DNA of 64,000 nt from Phoenix dactylifera (GCF_009389715.1 NC_052397.1:11233595-11297594), one strand, 5' to 3'; counted from the first letter of the stretch, positions 24,144 through 35,689 are shown. Notes: generated by a model from the sequence alone, not told the origin. Translations and numbers: made by a program.

Positions 24144-24460
24144 TAAATATAAAGGGTTAGCCAATGCTACCATCGATCTCATCTGGATCCAACATTTGCT
24201 TCATTAACTTGGTGTCTACCTCTATGATTCACCAGTTCTCCAGTGTGACAATCTTAGTGTTGTCTTTCTCACCACTAATCCAACATTCTATGCCTGCACC
24301 AAACATGCTGAGATTGATTTTCATTTTGTTCGTAAACATGTGGCTCGCCAACAACTTCGAATTTGTTTTATTTCCTATGCAGATCATTACAAAGGGTCTC
24401 TCCGCTTAACGCTTCACTTCTTTTTTATCCAAGCTCATGGTTCGTGAGTTGGCCCATTAA
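24144..24460 (+). pseudogene. copia RNase H, right piece
   Basis: It continues the interrupted pol from 12683, with IESKYKGLAN, then IWIQHLL, CDNLSVVFLTTNPTFYACTK, HAEIDFHFVRKHVARQQL, and the pol end ITKGLSA...FLSKLMV. The stop TAA is at 24458-24460. Confidence 0.88.
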
Positions 24461-24472
24461 CTTATAAGAGCG

Positions 24473-24685
24473 TATTGACCTAGTTAGGGTTTATCTCAAC
24501 CGTGTGGCCTATGCCAACAACTTCTTTTTTTGTTGTTCTGCTTATTGTAAAAATGTCTGCTCATTGTGTTTCCATTTTAACCATATGCAGATTGCACGAG
24601 CAATTCCATTTTGTACTTATCTTTTTAAATATGCATCTACAAACTCTCTTTCAACATGAAGAGAATCAAATCCCATCGTTGTCCA
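24473..24685 (+). repeat. Putative 3' LTR of the split copia element
   Basis: A partner of 11309-11526, starting shortly after the pol stop. Its similarity is moderate, which fits an element much older than the nested one. Confidence 0.6.
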
Positions 24686-26600
24686 ATATTTTAAAAACTA
24701 GACCAATCGGGTTGAACCGGTGGAATTGTCAACTGAGTGGCATCTGAGCTAGATAACCGCCTAAACCTGGATTGCCACAAAAATTGGTGCATTTTATAAG
24801 ATTTATTTTAGACAACCATTGAACCACCATCTTGTTCAAATCATCTGGGTTCAAGGGAACCAACCAATTTTCAAACCGAATAAAACTTTATCATTTAGGT
24901 AATTAGGATTTGATTGAATACTTTATGTTTGTCACTTTGCTTTGCTTCTTCCCTCTTTGAACAAGACTCTTCTCTCTAGTATCGACATGAATTTTTGGAT
25001 GGTCGATGGAAAGCAGCAAGAACCTTCCTCAATAAGCATCACACCTCGAGCTAAGGCTTGAGCCCTCTCCCTCTTTTTCTTTCTTCTCTCTAGTAGCCAC
25101 TCCCTTGTTTTCTCTCTTTCGCTCCCTTCATCATTCTCACCTTGAAGCTTGGTGATAGGCAAAAGATAGCAGCAAGGAACCCTCCCTTTCTCTCTTCCCC
25201 CTCGCCTTAGTCACCCACGCCAAACATCGTGGTATGTCGGCAAGCATCAACAAGTAGGTTCTTCTTGCTCTCTCTCTCTATATCTCTATCTCTCTGTCAC
25301 CCTCTCTAACTCCACCATGCTTACTAGATCATGGTACCAGACCAACAATTGCCAACAATTTGTCCCTTCCCTCCCCTTTTCTTTCTCTCTCTCCCTCCCC
25401 CCACCTTCCCACCTTTTCCCTTCCCCACTGGCCACCCTAAGTCTCTTCTAAGCCTTCAGTTCCTCACAATCATAGTAGTAACAACCTGATAACTATAACG
25501 ATGCAGTCCGCTATCCCTCTCCCCACCCTTTGCTTTCAAAATTTTTTACATCAATATGAAAGTCTAATTCTCACACTCTTAATGCCCTCCCCTTCCTGAA
25601 CTCCCTTGCCAATGACGGCGGCGACGTCATCTCCCACCACTCTTCACTGCAATAGGCGTCCCCTCCTTGGTCGTACCTTTCCTCATCAAATGCCAAAAGC
25701 TTCTTCCGTCCACTTGCTACTAATCTTCTGTTTGATTTATTGCAATAGGACTGCAGTTTTATTGTGTCTCATCGAACATTATGGTTGCCTAAAAAGGTCC
25801 AATTTTACTCTATAAAAAATTGAGAAAAAGAGGAATCCTAGAACTTTTAGAGACATGAGTTGTCTATGAGCAACTAAGTATTTTTAAAAATGATACTAAC
25901 AAATTTCAATTTATGTAAGCAAGTTTTATGAAAAGCTTGAGAAGGTTCCTCATGAAACTTACTTTTTACATTCCATGAAATATCAATTTTCCAAAATTCA
26001 CTTGTTAAACAACCTAAAACTATTTCAACAATGCATGCATATTTTATTTCATACTTTTCTAAATATATATATATATATATATATATATGATTTTTAAATT
26101 TAAAATATAAATAATTAATAATTAATATATTAGATGGAATGGGTTGACTTAGATTGATCCAACGGATGATTTAATGATCCTTGACCAAGCATCTTTTTCA
26201 AGTTACTAGTCGTTCCAATTTTTAAAGTAGTGTGTCAAATATAATAATAAATATCATAAATGGCTCGAATTGAGTCTTTATTCTTTTTATTAAGAGAGTT
26301 AACACAAATACATAAATTTTATTCGTCAAGCAATATATGCTGCAGAGACAGAATGGTACCTACAAAAAGGTAAAACTAGCTTGCTAAGATGTGCAGAGTA
26401 TAATCTTGTCTCATAAGAAAAAATAAAAAAATAATAAATAACTAGATTGAGCCATCTTGAACGATTTTTCTAGTTACTATTCTTATTCAAAATGTCTTAT
26501 TCTATTATTTTGCTTGAAATATTTTAGTATAGGTTATTTAGAAGTGTAAAAGTTTTTTTTTAAAAAAAAATAAAAAGCTAAACTAAAACCAACCCTAGCC
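24686..26600. other. Intergenic, with simple repeats
   Basis: It contains CT-rich stretches (about 25070-25440), a (TA)n microsatellite near 26064-26088 and AACCGG-rich sequence near 24700-24760. No convincing gene was seen. The frames at 24932-25162 (-) and 25606-25815 (+) lack similarity. Confidence 0.5.
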
Positions 26601-26784
26601 AACAAAATTTGGAAAAAAAAACAAAACAAAACAAAATTGACTTCTGCCCAATGGGAGAAGGATCATGTGCGCCTTTGGGTGTCGATAAGGCAGCACAATC
26701 TGGCCCGTTTTGAGCCCAAAAATTTGGAGCATCATACCACAGCCCAGTACTTCCTGGTCTTCAGAATGCTGCTGGATACCCTTG

Positions 26785-26796
26785 CATCGAAACCCT
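26785..26796 (+). promoter_or_regulatory. Telo-box (AAACCCTA) in a promoter-like region
   Basis: GAAACCCTAG lies about 190 bases upstream of a short ORF and is followed by a CT-rich leader-like stretch. This is a common layout in plant housekeeping promoters. Confidence 0.45.
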
Positions 26797-26981
26797 AGTT
26801 CGTGTTTTAGGCCTCCAAGGGGGGAGCCCTTTTTAAACCCCTGCCGAACGCCGCAGCCTCCCATTCCTCTCCCTCTCCTTCTTCCTGTGTTTCTTTTTCT
26901 CCATCAAAAATCTCGATTCTTCCTTCGTGTATCTATTTCTCTTTCTTCTTCTTCTTCTCCTTCTAATCTTTTGCACTCTCG

Positions 26982-27077
26982 ATGACGAGATTCGAAGCAG
27001 ACGGGCGGTCAGAAACTGATGCCATGTTGAATGTCTGCAATCTCTGCCTTCCTTGTTGTTTCAAGGAGCGCAGCTGA
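26982..27077 (+). CDS. Candidate 31-residue Cys-rich peptide or uORF
   Basis: The ORF encodes 31 residues starting MTRFEADGRS and ending in a Cys-rich tail containing CNLCLPCCFKERS. It follows a telo-box and a CT-rich leader, and a GT donor-like site (ATCG|GTATTT) follows eight bases after the stop. This looks like the first exon of a transcribed unit, with the short ORF as either a small protein or a conserved upstream ORF. I do not recognise the family. No main ORF was found in the 1.7 kb downstream. Confidence 0.35.
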   Translation: MTRFEADGRSETDAMLNVCNLCLPCCFKERS

Positions 27078-27084
27078 GAGATCG

Positions 27085-28805
27085 GTATTTCCTTCTTTTT
27101 TTTCTCTTAACTTTTCTTATTTAATTTCATATAAAGTGTTTGTTGATATGCTATGATGAGGATGCCGAAAATTTTCTATGTCTGGACATCTGATATCTAT
27201 TTTGTGTCTTTGATTAAATACGCATCTTCTGAGCTATCGATTGACACCACTTTTTAATCTTGTAATAGTTTTTTTTTTTTTTTTGGTTATATAAGCTTTG
27301 TAGCAAAGGAATTGCACCAGTTACTCTCTTCTCAGATGGTTTATTCTTTGTCTGGGGAGATATAACGGGTGCAGAGAGCTAAATGGTTGGCTTACCAGCC
27401 CAATGCATAATACTTGGTTGCTCTGGTGTCAAATGGTCCACTCGAAATTCCTATTTTTTGCAGCAAAAAATTCATGTATTAAGAACAAAAATTTGTTAAG
27501 TTGGCAAGTGATGTGATTGCGAAATCTTATCCTACACACCGAAATGTCGTGTGGACAAAAACTCCGCTTATTATCTGATGCCCCTTTTCTAACTACCGCA
27601 CTTTTGAGTCATGTTTTCATTAGTTTTACTCGGTATGCTAACATTTTTACAAGATTGCAAGCTTTGGAATTTGTTTAGGATTCTGGAGGGATGGCAATTC
27701 ATGCAAATATCTTATCCTACACACTGAAGTGGTTGTGTGGACTTACACTCCGCTTATTATCTGATGCCATATATGATTGTCCATTTGGAATATTGGATCA
27801 AAAGTTTTCTTCTATAGTTGTTTTTGCAACGGATTATTCTTCTATTTTTTTTAACTTTTTATCGATTTTAGCCTTGTCTTCATCATTTGAGTCTTGTTAA
27901 GTGTTTCAGAACTGTGTTTCTCCAGAAACAATCTCCGATTATTAAATTGTTCATTAATGCACACTTGCTGTTTAGTTATTAGTTTATAGTCATCTCTTGG
28001 TTGGCAGATCCTAGCCGCAAGAAAAGCTCTTTTCATGTCCGGATTTTTTTTTGGGTAAAATTCTACAAAAAGTTTATTTTTTAAGTTGGAAATCTCTATC
28101 TTAAAATAGAGAGAGATTTGAAGAAAAATTGGTTAGCAGATACCTCTTGGCATCATTTCTCCTCCCCTTGTTTAACTATCTAAATTAGACACTCCTTTCT
28201 CTGCTTTCTCTCCAAACATTTTTATTGGAAACTACATTGTTGGTGGGGAGTTATCAGCCATTGAATCTTGATGGTTGTGATGGATTGGTAGCAATCTCCC
28301 TCATGAGTTTGTATAACATTTATATACTTTTCTGGTTAATAATTAGGTTACTGCATATGGATTATGAAAAGCTTGAGAGATCTATCCTTAATATTTACAT
28401 TGCACTTCTTTTTTGTGCGCGTGCTTTGTTTTAACAAAGTAACCATTCTTTGCCATTCTTTGAGGTTTGATTTTTCAGCTGTGATGACGAAGCTGAATTA
28501 TAGGTCTTGGCATATGAGGCTGCTCTATGATTTGATTATTTCTTCTGAGCACACTTATGCTTTTGCATTTGATTATACTTTTGTATTTGTTTGTGTACTT
28601 TTATTTAGGGTGCTGAAAAATGGAAAAAGGACTAGTGCCCTTGTGCTTAGAGTGTTGTTTTATTGTCGTTAGTTTTATTTCACTTGGTTTTGGTTTATGA
28701 TGTTGTCTTTGTATAGGGAAACAAAGGTAAACTAAAGAATTGAAAATACTTGCTCGCCTTCTAACTGCAGTTGAATTTTTGTTTGAGCCACATTTTGTCT
28801 GAGTC
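27085..28805 (+). other. Possible intron or non-coding transcript; no CDS found
   Basis: AT-rich, with T-rich tracts. The block CTTATCCTACACAC...ACTCCGCTTATTATCTGATG occurs twice (about 27519-27583 and 27704-27768). The small frames at 27691, 28225 and 28364 look fortuitous. Confidence 0.4.
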
Positions 28806-29289
28806 GGTTTCTTTTTTTTTTTGTTTCTGTTTTTGTGTTCTACTCCAGCCCCCTGCACTCGCACATAGCATGTGCTGAAAACTAATTACATAGCTTAAAA
28901 AGACTAATTACTGAATGCGAGTCCATGGACCATTAGCAGACCAAAGATTACTAGTTGTTACCAGAAACTCCTGTCTTAGTATTTTCCTTGGGCGCATGTT
29001 ATTCCACGCATCTGCGCATGAGGTGCGCTAGGTCTCTTATTGAGACCAATTCACAACTTTCTCTTCCACGACTGGTACCATTTTTCTGTCACTCTACCTG
29101 TATTTTTGTGGTCCTTTCTTCACTCCTATGATGAGGGAGATCTCTCTTGGCATGCCGATTCTCCAGGGACGAAGCTGAGCACTCAAGGCATAAGGGTGGG
29201 TTTTTCAGTTATTATTAATGTGCTCTTCCAACACCGGTCATTTGAAAGCAGGTGTTTCATAAGGGAAACAAAGGCATAAGGCCCTTCCA

Positions 29290-29487
29290 TCTTTCATCAT
29301 CATCCCAATGTCATGAATCAAGGGGTGGTTTGTATTGTCACCCCTCGACCCCCTCTGAATCCACCTGATAACCGTGGCCAAGTCGCCCTCTAGAATGATC
29401 GAACTGGTGCATGACGCCGACCTGCCCAGGCAGCTCGCAGCTTTGCCCCTGAAATCGATGTGTCAAACAACAGCCACCTGTTGCCAC
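29290..29487 (-). pseudogene. LINE RNase H, distal piece
   Basis: Read on the - strand it gives FDTSISGAKLRAAWAG and LEGDLATVIRWIQRG, the RNase H domain found at the end of plant L1 elements. A relative lies at 63179-63385. The reading frame joins that of 32674 onward when one copy of the 8-bp duplication is removed. Confidence 0.8.
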
Positions 29488-29760
29488 TAGGGGTAGCAAT
29501 CGGGTCGGGTCAGACATAAACAGGTCGGATCATATACAGATCGGGTCAGAAAATCATAAACCTGAACCTGACCTGTTTATTAAACAGGTCAGAAATTACA
29601 ACCTGAACCTAACCTATTTATTAAACAGGTAACCCGACCCGACCCGTTTAATCTGTTTAATAAACAGTTAACCTGTTTGCCCAACCCATCCTAACTTGAT
29701 CTGGTTAACTTGTTTGTCCAATCCGACCCGACCTATTTAACCTGTTTGCAGTAATTAAAA
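29488..29760. repeat. Left end and subterminal repeats of the hAT-like element
   Basis: Repeated AACAGGT, CCTGTTTATTAAACAGGT and GGGTCGGGT words in both orientations. They match the inverted right end (32505-32665). Confidence 0.8.
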
Positions 29761-30179
29761 AAATTAGTTGAAAAAAAGATTGCTTGCCCCTTTTTGTTTC
29801 CTTTAGGCTTTAATTTTTGTTTCCTTTAGCAAAGTATATCACATCTGAACAATATGCATGGTTACCAACATAGATATAGGACTGCCTGCATCTTAAACTT
29901 TCTTCTGAACTTTCATGTTTTTTTTTGTTCACTTTTTCTTGGCATACCAAAAGCACTAGAATAAATTAGCTCTAGCATGCAACAGAATGTTAAACATGTG
30001 CAGACATTAGACATTGCAAATGTTTGGAAGTGATAATCTGCAGAGTTGAGTTAATAACTGCAGCTTAAATAAAAGGAGAACATCATTGCAGCAAAGTGCA
30101 AAAGAGTGCACATATGACACAAGGTTTGAAACCTTTTACATATATCTGTAATTCTGTATAGGAATTTTCATAAGTCAAA

Positions 30180-30496
30180 CCATGTAGCAACATCATGGTC
30201 TGAGAGATAATAATAAGAATGGCCACGAAGCAGTAGTGCCTCCAAATTATCTTCATCTTGTTTAAGTATGTATCCAGTCTCTGAAATAGCACTTAAGTAG
30301 TCTTTCAATGTTAACAACAATTTCACCTTGAGAATTTTTGCCTGCAAAGGACACGCTTCACTGAAATAAGGTTGCAGCTTATTGGTACAATCTCTATCTA
30401 ATTTAACAAGCACAGACAAACATCGGTAATCCATAAATGGTACCCGTAAGCATCCTGGAGAAAAGACAAGGACAATTTTGTCAATATAATCCAAAG
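30180..30496 (-). pseudogene. Captured P58IPK (DnaJ/TPR co-chaperone) gene fragment
   Basis: There are two exons on the - strand. 30444-30496 encodes LDYIDKIVLVFSPGCLR, and 30341 down to about 30180 encodes AKILKVKLLLTLKDYLSAIS and continues through ETGYILKQDEDNLEALLLRG to YYYLSDHDVA. They are separated by a 102-base intron with a good GT donor and AG acceptor (CGG|GTACC, TTTGCAG|GCA). The acceptor before the first exon (TTCAAAAG|CT) also looks intact. This is the middle TPR region of P58IPK/DNAJC3, an ER-lumen co-chaperone. The J domain and the rest are missing, so no working product is expected. The intron shows it was copied at the DNA level. Confidence 0.85.
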
Positions 30497-30503
30497 CTTT
30501 TGA

Positions 30504-30607
30504 AAATCATGAAAGGCATCTGAGATACATGAGAGGTTAGTGAAGCAACAAATGTAAATCATGAAAAGCATCTGAGATACATGAGAGGTTAGTGAAGCAA
30601 CAAATGT
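30504..30607 (+). repeat. 52-bp tandem duplication in the captured intron
   Basis: Two nearly identical 52-base units start AAATCATGAAA at 30504 and 30556, with one difference seen. They lie directly upstream (- strand sense) of the captured exon. Confidence 0.9.
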
Positions 30608-32504
30608 AAATCATAAGATTTAGAGGCACAGAAAGTGCTGAAACAACAATATGCAGTAGAGACCCATGGAACACAGTTTAGTTTGCTTTATGAGAAGAAG
30701 CAACTCACATAATATGATAGAAGAAAGAAATGTAGTGGACCAGTAATATACAGAACCTACCCCAGTGACACTAGCACATAGCATGTAATCCACACCAGAA
30801 TCTTAGAAACAAAGTGACCAAACATAACAAGTTAAATTGATTTGACCGAGGGACACAAATGGCATAACAAACAAACAGCATGACAAGCCTAAATTACAAT
30901 AGTATAACCACAATGAATCAAGAAAACAACAAAGATAAAAAATGAAAACAACAAGACACAACAATAACTAAGGCGACACTTATCCATAAAATTGAGATGG
31001 TCTCTGTTAATGCAATAAGGAGCAATCCTTCAGCAACATCTATGCATGGAAGAGGTCCAAAAGACAGAAAAAGAAAAGATTTCACAGAGGGAATTACTAC
31101 TATAATATTATCTGCAAGACACAAAGAATAAACCAAAGGCCAAACTTAAGAACTTTCTCAGGGGAAAAAGGAGCCAGATTTAACAACAACCAACAAAATC
31201 AACCTCCACAAATACAAGTTTCAAAGACCATGCATGTTGAAGAAAAATCGACCAGCAACCACAAGGCGGTATGGAATTTCATTGATCTCTGCTCTCAAGG
31301 AATAAACAAAGCAGTACTTCAAATCAAACAACAGATAATGTTCTCACATAGTTGATAGGTCAGCTAAAGGATTTAGTGCTATCCTTGGGATAGCAATATG
31401 CTCAAGAAAATCCCGTATGACACTTAAATAATATCAAATGGAAATTAAAACCCCGTCTTGTGCTCATGCTACCAAATCTCTGAAAATTCCAAACAGTGCC
31501 AGGCAAAAAGCACACCTTTTACCAAATTAGTATTACAGTGCGGACATTCACAAACATGAGGTAGATGATAAGCTTATTTAAGATCCAAGTAAAAGGACTT
31601 GCTTTCGGCAATAAGAGAGATCCAGCTAATTCTAGGAGCTTCCACCTGAAAGCCAGCAAATATATTTATTAATTTAATAAAAAGAAGTCGATGAATAGGA
31701 TCAGCATTTTTTTAAAAAAAACAGTATCTTGGTCATTTTATCAAGTTGTCAAAAAATAAAAAAGCAAATAGTCGATCTTCTTAAATCCTTTCTGAATGCT
31801 ACTACGTTGGAGGTTGAAATCAAATGTATGGATTTTAAACTCGGGTGAAAAAATAAGTAACATTGCAATATTGCATATAAAAAGAGAGAGAAAGAAAATC
31901 GAAGATTTAACTCCGGAAAATGGATGGATGAAATCACCTCTCCTATCCAAGAAACGGTTCTCAACTCTATTTTCTGGGCCGATCCGCCATCCGATCTGAC
32001 GATCCTAGGGTTCCAAGCTCTCACTCCACCGAAGAAAGAAGCCGGAATCGGAGAACACCGAGGACCAGAAGAGCAACAACTTCACAAAGAAGGAAAAAAG
32101 GTAACGAAGCTCTCACTTCATCGGAAGAACTGCTGATCCAAAAGAAAATCTTCAGAACCTTGTGAATAAAAATCTAAATCAACTGAGAAATCCTTGCGAA
32201 ACTTACTTAACCTAGATCGATTGAAACCAAAAACAAAAGAAAAGGAAAATAAAAAATTAGGGCAGTAGCGAAATTATGAGAACATTAAAATACTAACCAC
32301 GACGATCTTCCCCTCCTCCTAACCGCGGCGATCTTCCCTCCTCTCGGACTCGCGTGCTCGGTGCTTCCAACTCCAAACCCTCGCACGACACGGCCGCATG
32401 GCTGCACAGCGCACGGGGAATAGAAAAGGATTAGGGACCTAGGGTTTGTGAGGACTCCTAGTGATTATAAACCACCTGATCTTATATGGACGGCAGCAGC
32501 TCAA

Positions 32505-32665
32505 TTACAATCTAAACGGGTTAAACGGGTCAAGACATTTAAAATCCGTATCCGACCCAATTAATAAACAGGTTAAACGGGTCAACCTGTTTACGACCCG
32601 AACCTGTTTATGGCGGTTTGAACGCGGGTCGGGTTGGTAGGTCGGGTCATATTTTGACACCCCTA
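32505..32665. repeat. Right end and subterminal repeats of the hAT-like element
   Basis: Inverted relative to 29488-29760, ending TTTTGACACCCCTA. Confidence 0.8.
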
Positions 32666-32673
32666 GTTACCAT

Positions 32674-34500
32674 CCTGGAGTGCAGGCCTCGTATGACAAA
32701 ACCTGCACCGTCCTGCACCTTGAGGAAACTTGGGGGTGGGCACTCTCAGGTGAAAAACACCATCTGAGGAGGTGTTCCGAGATGTCAAAGGTCTATCTGT
32801 AGAAAGGATGGGCCTGAGCTTCGTGGCCTGTGCTCGAGCAAGCTCCGCAAGAAACTTCGGTGACACCCTGCACTCACCGAGAGTACGAGCGTTCCTTGCC
32901 AGCCAAATCTAATTAGTTGTGCAAGTCGCTCTAATAGCCTCCTGACAAGTCCTCGAACTGGCCAGCCACTATCGTATCACCTAAAAGAACTGTAGCCTCG
33001 CGTCCAAGCCTCTTGCAGGATTCCGTTCCACTGCCATGTTGACCTCACCCATGTACACTGGAAAAGCACATGGTCCACCGACTTCTCAGCTGCACACGTC
33101 CCACACTCTGTGGGGATCCTCCAGCCACGCCTGCTCGGCACTGCTCTCGTCGGAAGGTGGTCCCAAAACATCTTCTATAAGAAGAGGGCTACCCGCGGGT
33201 GGAGTCCAGACCTCCAGATCCAAGTACAATCCGACCCCCGCTCATGCTCTGGCTGGATAACACGAGAGAGGTCTTCCAGCCTGACACTGGCCCAGCTCGA
33301 GGTACCCCATACCCTAACATCCAGCCCTGCACATCCTGGTAACAGAAGGGACCGGATCCTCGCAGCTAGGTGTACCCCGAATAGCTACCGAAGTCTAGCC
33401 TCATCCCACTTTGCTCCATTTGCTACTAGGAGGTCGCAAACCCATAGCTCCTCTACTGCCTCTGTATCAACCATGACCGGTCAACACCTCAAAGGAAGGG
33501 TGTCCATCCATGGCTCGCTGGTCACATCAATGCTTCGACCGTCACCTATCAACTACCTGGTGTTTGCCGATGCGGTCAGCAGGTACCTTTCAATCTCGCA
33601 CCACATGAAAGAAACTAGGCGACCCTTTGTGCCACCTCTGGGATCCCTCGACCATATCTAGCTGCCATCACCTGACTCCAAAGACTATGTGGCTCAAGCA
33701 TAAACTGAACCGCGTGCCGAGCGATGAAAGCCTTGTGCCTCTCCAGAATAGACTGCACCCCCAGACCACTCTCGCTGGTAGGAAAGCAAACCTACTCCCA
33801 AGCCACCAGATGCACTCCGTGGCCTCCACTGTGTGTCCTCCATAAGAAGCTTCGAAGAAGACACTCGATTTTCAACAAGATCATCTTCGGCACCACAGTA
33901 TTGGCCATGAGATACATTGGTATGGATCCCAACACTGATCTGATCAAAGTCAATCTCCCCATCATGGATAGGAAAGACGCCCTCCAACCTACTCTGAACC
34001 TGCTGCACCAGGCCCGAATACTCTGCCACTCGTAGCCGCTGGCCAATGATGGAAAATCTCAGGTAGGTCAGCGTCCTCTCCTGCTCTGGTATCTGCAGTA
34101 TCCCTCGAATTTTCTGTCGAACTCTGGTCTTCATGCTGGGGCTGAAAGTGATAGCTGACTTTAGAAAGTTCACTCTCTGGTCAGACGTCGCGCAGTAGTC
34201 CGCCACCAGCCTGCGAAGAACCCGTGCCTCAGCAACTCGTGCCCTGGTCAGGAGAAGGCAATCATCAGCAAAAAATAAGTGGGAGAGAGGTCGGGCCCCT
34301 GGTGCTGGAATATAGGCCTCCAGCTTTCGGCTAGCGCAGACTCTCTGCAAAGCACGTGACAAAATATCAGCACAGATAATAAACAAATATGGAGATAAAT
34401 GACATCCCTGTTGCAACCTCATGGTGGATTTGAAGAATGATGAAGGTGTGTGGATATGAGTTCCAAGTATTTTGTTGCCAGTGCTATGGGTTTTGGCGCT
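32674..34500 (-). pseudogene. LINE reverse transcriptase and C-terminal zinc finger
   Basis: 33694-34515 carries LQQGCHLSPYLFIICADILS and SHLFFADDCLLLTRA, the L1 reverse transcriptase palm with the FADD active site. 32977-33171 carries LPTRAVPSRRGW and CGTCAAEKSVDHVLFQCTW, the zinc-binding domain that follows reverse transcriptase in plant L1 elements. Frame shifts separate the parts. Confidence 0.88.
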
Positions 34501-34730
34501 AATGCCAGCCCTCACTTACCCACAAAACAAAATTAAAAAAAAAAAAACTCATATCACAAGATAAAATATTTCAAGATTATAGGCGAGAATCGCAAGCCTT
34601 TTTAGCAATATGCTTTCCATTATTTTAAGATGCTTCAATGTTGCTTAATAAATTGATGTATGGAAAATTTAATCGGATAGGTAATGACAAGTTTTTACTC
34701 GAAGATGGCATTTTTAGCAATATGTTTTTC

Positions 34731-35159
34731 TGTTGCCGTAGAATTCGAATCGGGGTTGGAGCGTAGCTTGAAATGATAGGGTTGGTTGAAACCGAGCTGG
34801 ACAAAGAGATGTGTTGGAGTTGGACTCCTTTAGATTGGCTTGCAAAAAGTTCGTTTGTCGGAGAGTGTCCAGCATAGGACCCTTCACTAGTGGTCAAGTG
34901 GTGGTAAGTAGTATGGCCTTGGCGTTGATGGCCTACGGCATTGATCGTGCATCGAATGTAAAGCTGCTGCAACAGCCTATTGCTGTCAGGACTGATAATC
35001 TTTGTTGGCACATATCGATTAGCTCCTTGGTCAGAAGCGAAATTGCTCACCACGATTGGTTGACTCTTTGGTTGGGATAGAAGTCACCTATCTCGGTTAG
35101 TATCAAGGTTGTCGAGATTGTCTAGTCCGAGGGTGAAGTGTCTAATATTTCTTCCATCA
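34731..35159 (-). repeat. Left LTR of gypsy element
   Basis: Related to 38207-38807 with an internal deletion after about 34885. Confidence 0.65.
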
Positions 35160-35689
35160 CTTCCTCCCACTCACTTTTGAGGTCGAGTTACATTCTAGTT
35201 CGGGCGATGGAGGTCAAGTTGTTATCATGATCGAGGATAGGGCTCTCATCATGAGGCAATAAATGTATCGATTGGCCTTCTTAAAGCGTCACAGGATATA
35301 GACTATTTTGGAGTGCAATTAATGCAGGGCTATTTTGAGACGCCATTACTCTGGTGATTTTGGTGAATCGGTCGCACCGTATCCCAAGCTGACACATGCC
35401 TCAATTTGCTTAGGTAGCTAAACTGATGCTCTGATTAGCACCGTTCACACCTCTATATGTGGGTGGCATCTTCCTTTAATTTATACTTTCTGCTTCATTT
35501 GTTTCTCCGCTCGAACCCTGAAGTGTCAAAGCTTCCCGTGTGGTACTCTGGCGAAGTTTCTTATCTTCGGCTTGAGCATCCTTCTTATTCTCTGATTTCT
35601 AGTAGTTATCTATTTTCTAGCTGCTTGACCTTCTTCTTTTGTCTTCTTCTTCACTTCCTTGTCTCTCTCTTTATTTTCTCTACCACCAT

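Larger units (their letters stand above)
11309..24685 (+). mobile_element. Short-LTR copia element, internally deleted and split by a nested insertion
   Basis: Related segments at 11309-11526 and 24473-24685 look like its 5' and 3' LTRs. The left one is followed by TAGTATCAGAAGC, a decayed Met-tRNA primer site. The pol remnant is in two pieces, 12240-12683 and 24144-24460, and the second ends with the usual copia pol end (ITKGLSA, then FLSKLMV) just before the right LTR. Most of gag and the first part of pol is gone. A Sirevirus-like element (12684-24138) sits inside the RNase H part. Confidence 0.7.
29488..32665. mobile_element. hAT-like DNA transposon carrying a gene fragment (Pack-type)
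   Basis: A 3178-base element with inverted ends TAGGGGT(A/G)...TTGACACCCCTA, flanked by an imperfect 8-base duplication GTTGCCAC / GTTACCAT (29480-29487 and 32666-32673). Both subterminal regions are packed with inverted copies of AAACAGGTTAAACGGGTC and GGGTCGGGT. An 8-bp duplication with TAGGGGTG ends is typical of hAT. No transposase was found. Inside lie exons of a P58IPK-type gene (30180-30496) and other gene-like GC-richer stretches (31920-32060, 32290-32420). It is a non-autonomous element that captured host DNA. Confidence 0.75.
28806..34500 (-). mobile_element. L1-type LINE, 5'-truncated, split by a hAT-like element
   Basis: On the - strand it reads reverse transcriptase (from about 34480 to 33690), then a C-terminal zinc-finger domain (32977-33171), then an RNase H domain that starts near 32860 and is interrupted at 32665 by the hAT-like element (29488-32665). 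RNase H resumes at 29487. The left edge is uncertain: a T run at 28808-28822 could be its poly(A) tail read from the other strand. The right edge lies inside the reverse transcriptase, as expected of a 5'-truncated LINE. Confidence 0.8.

Noticed and set aside
30918-31136. 72-residue hydrophobic - strand frame in the hAT-like element
   Set aside because: No similarity and no splice context. I could not fit it to P58IPK.
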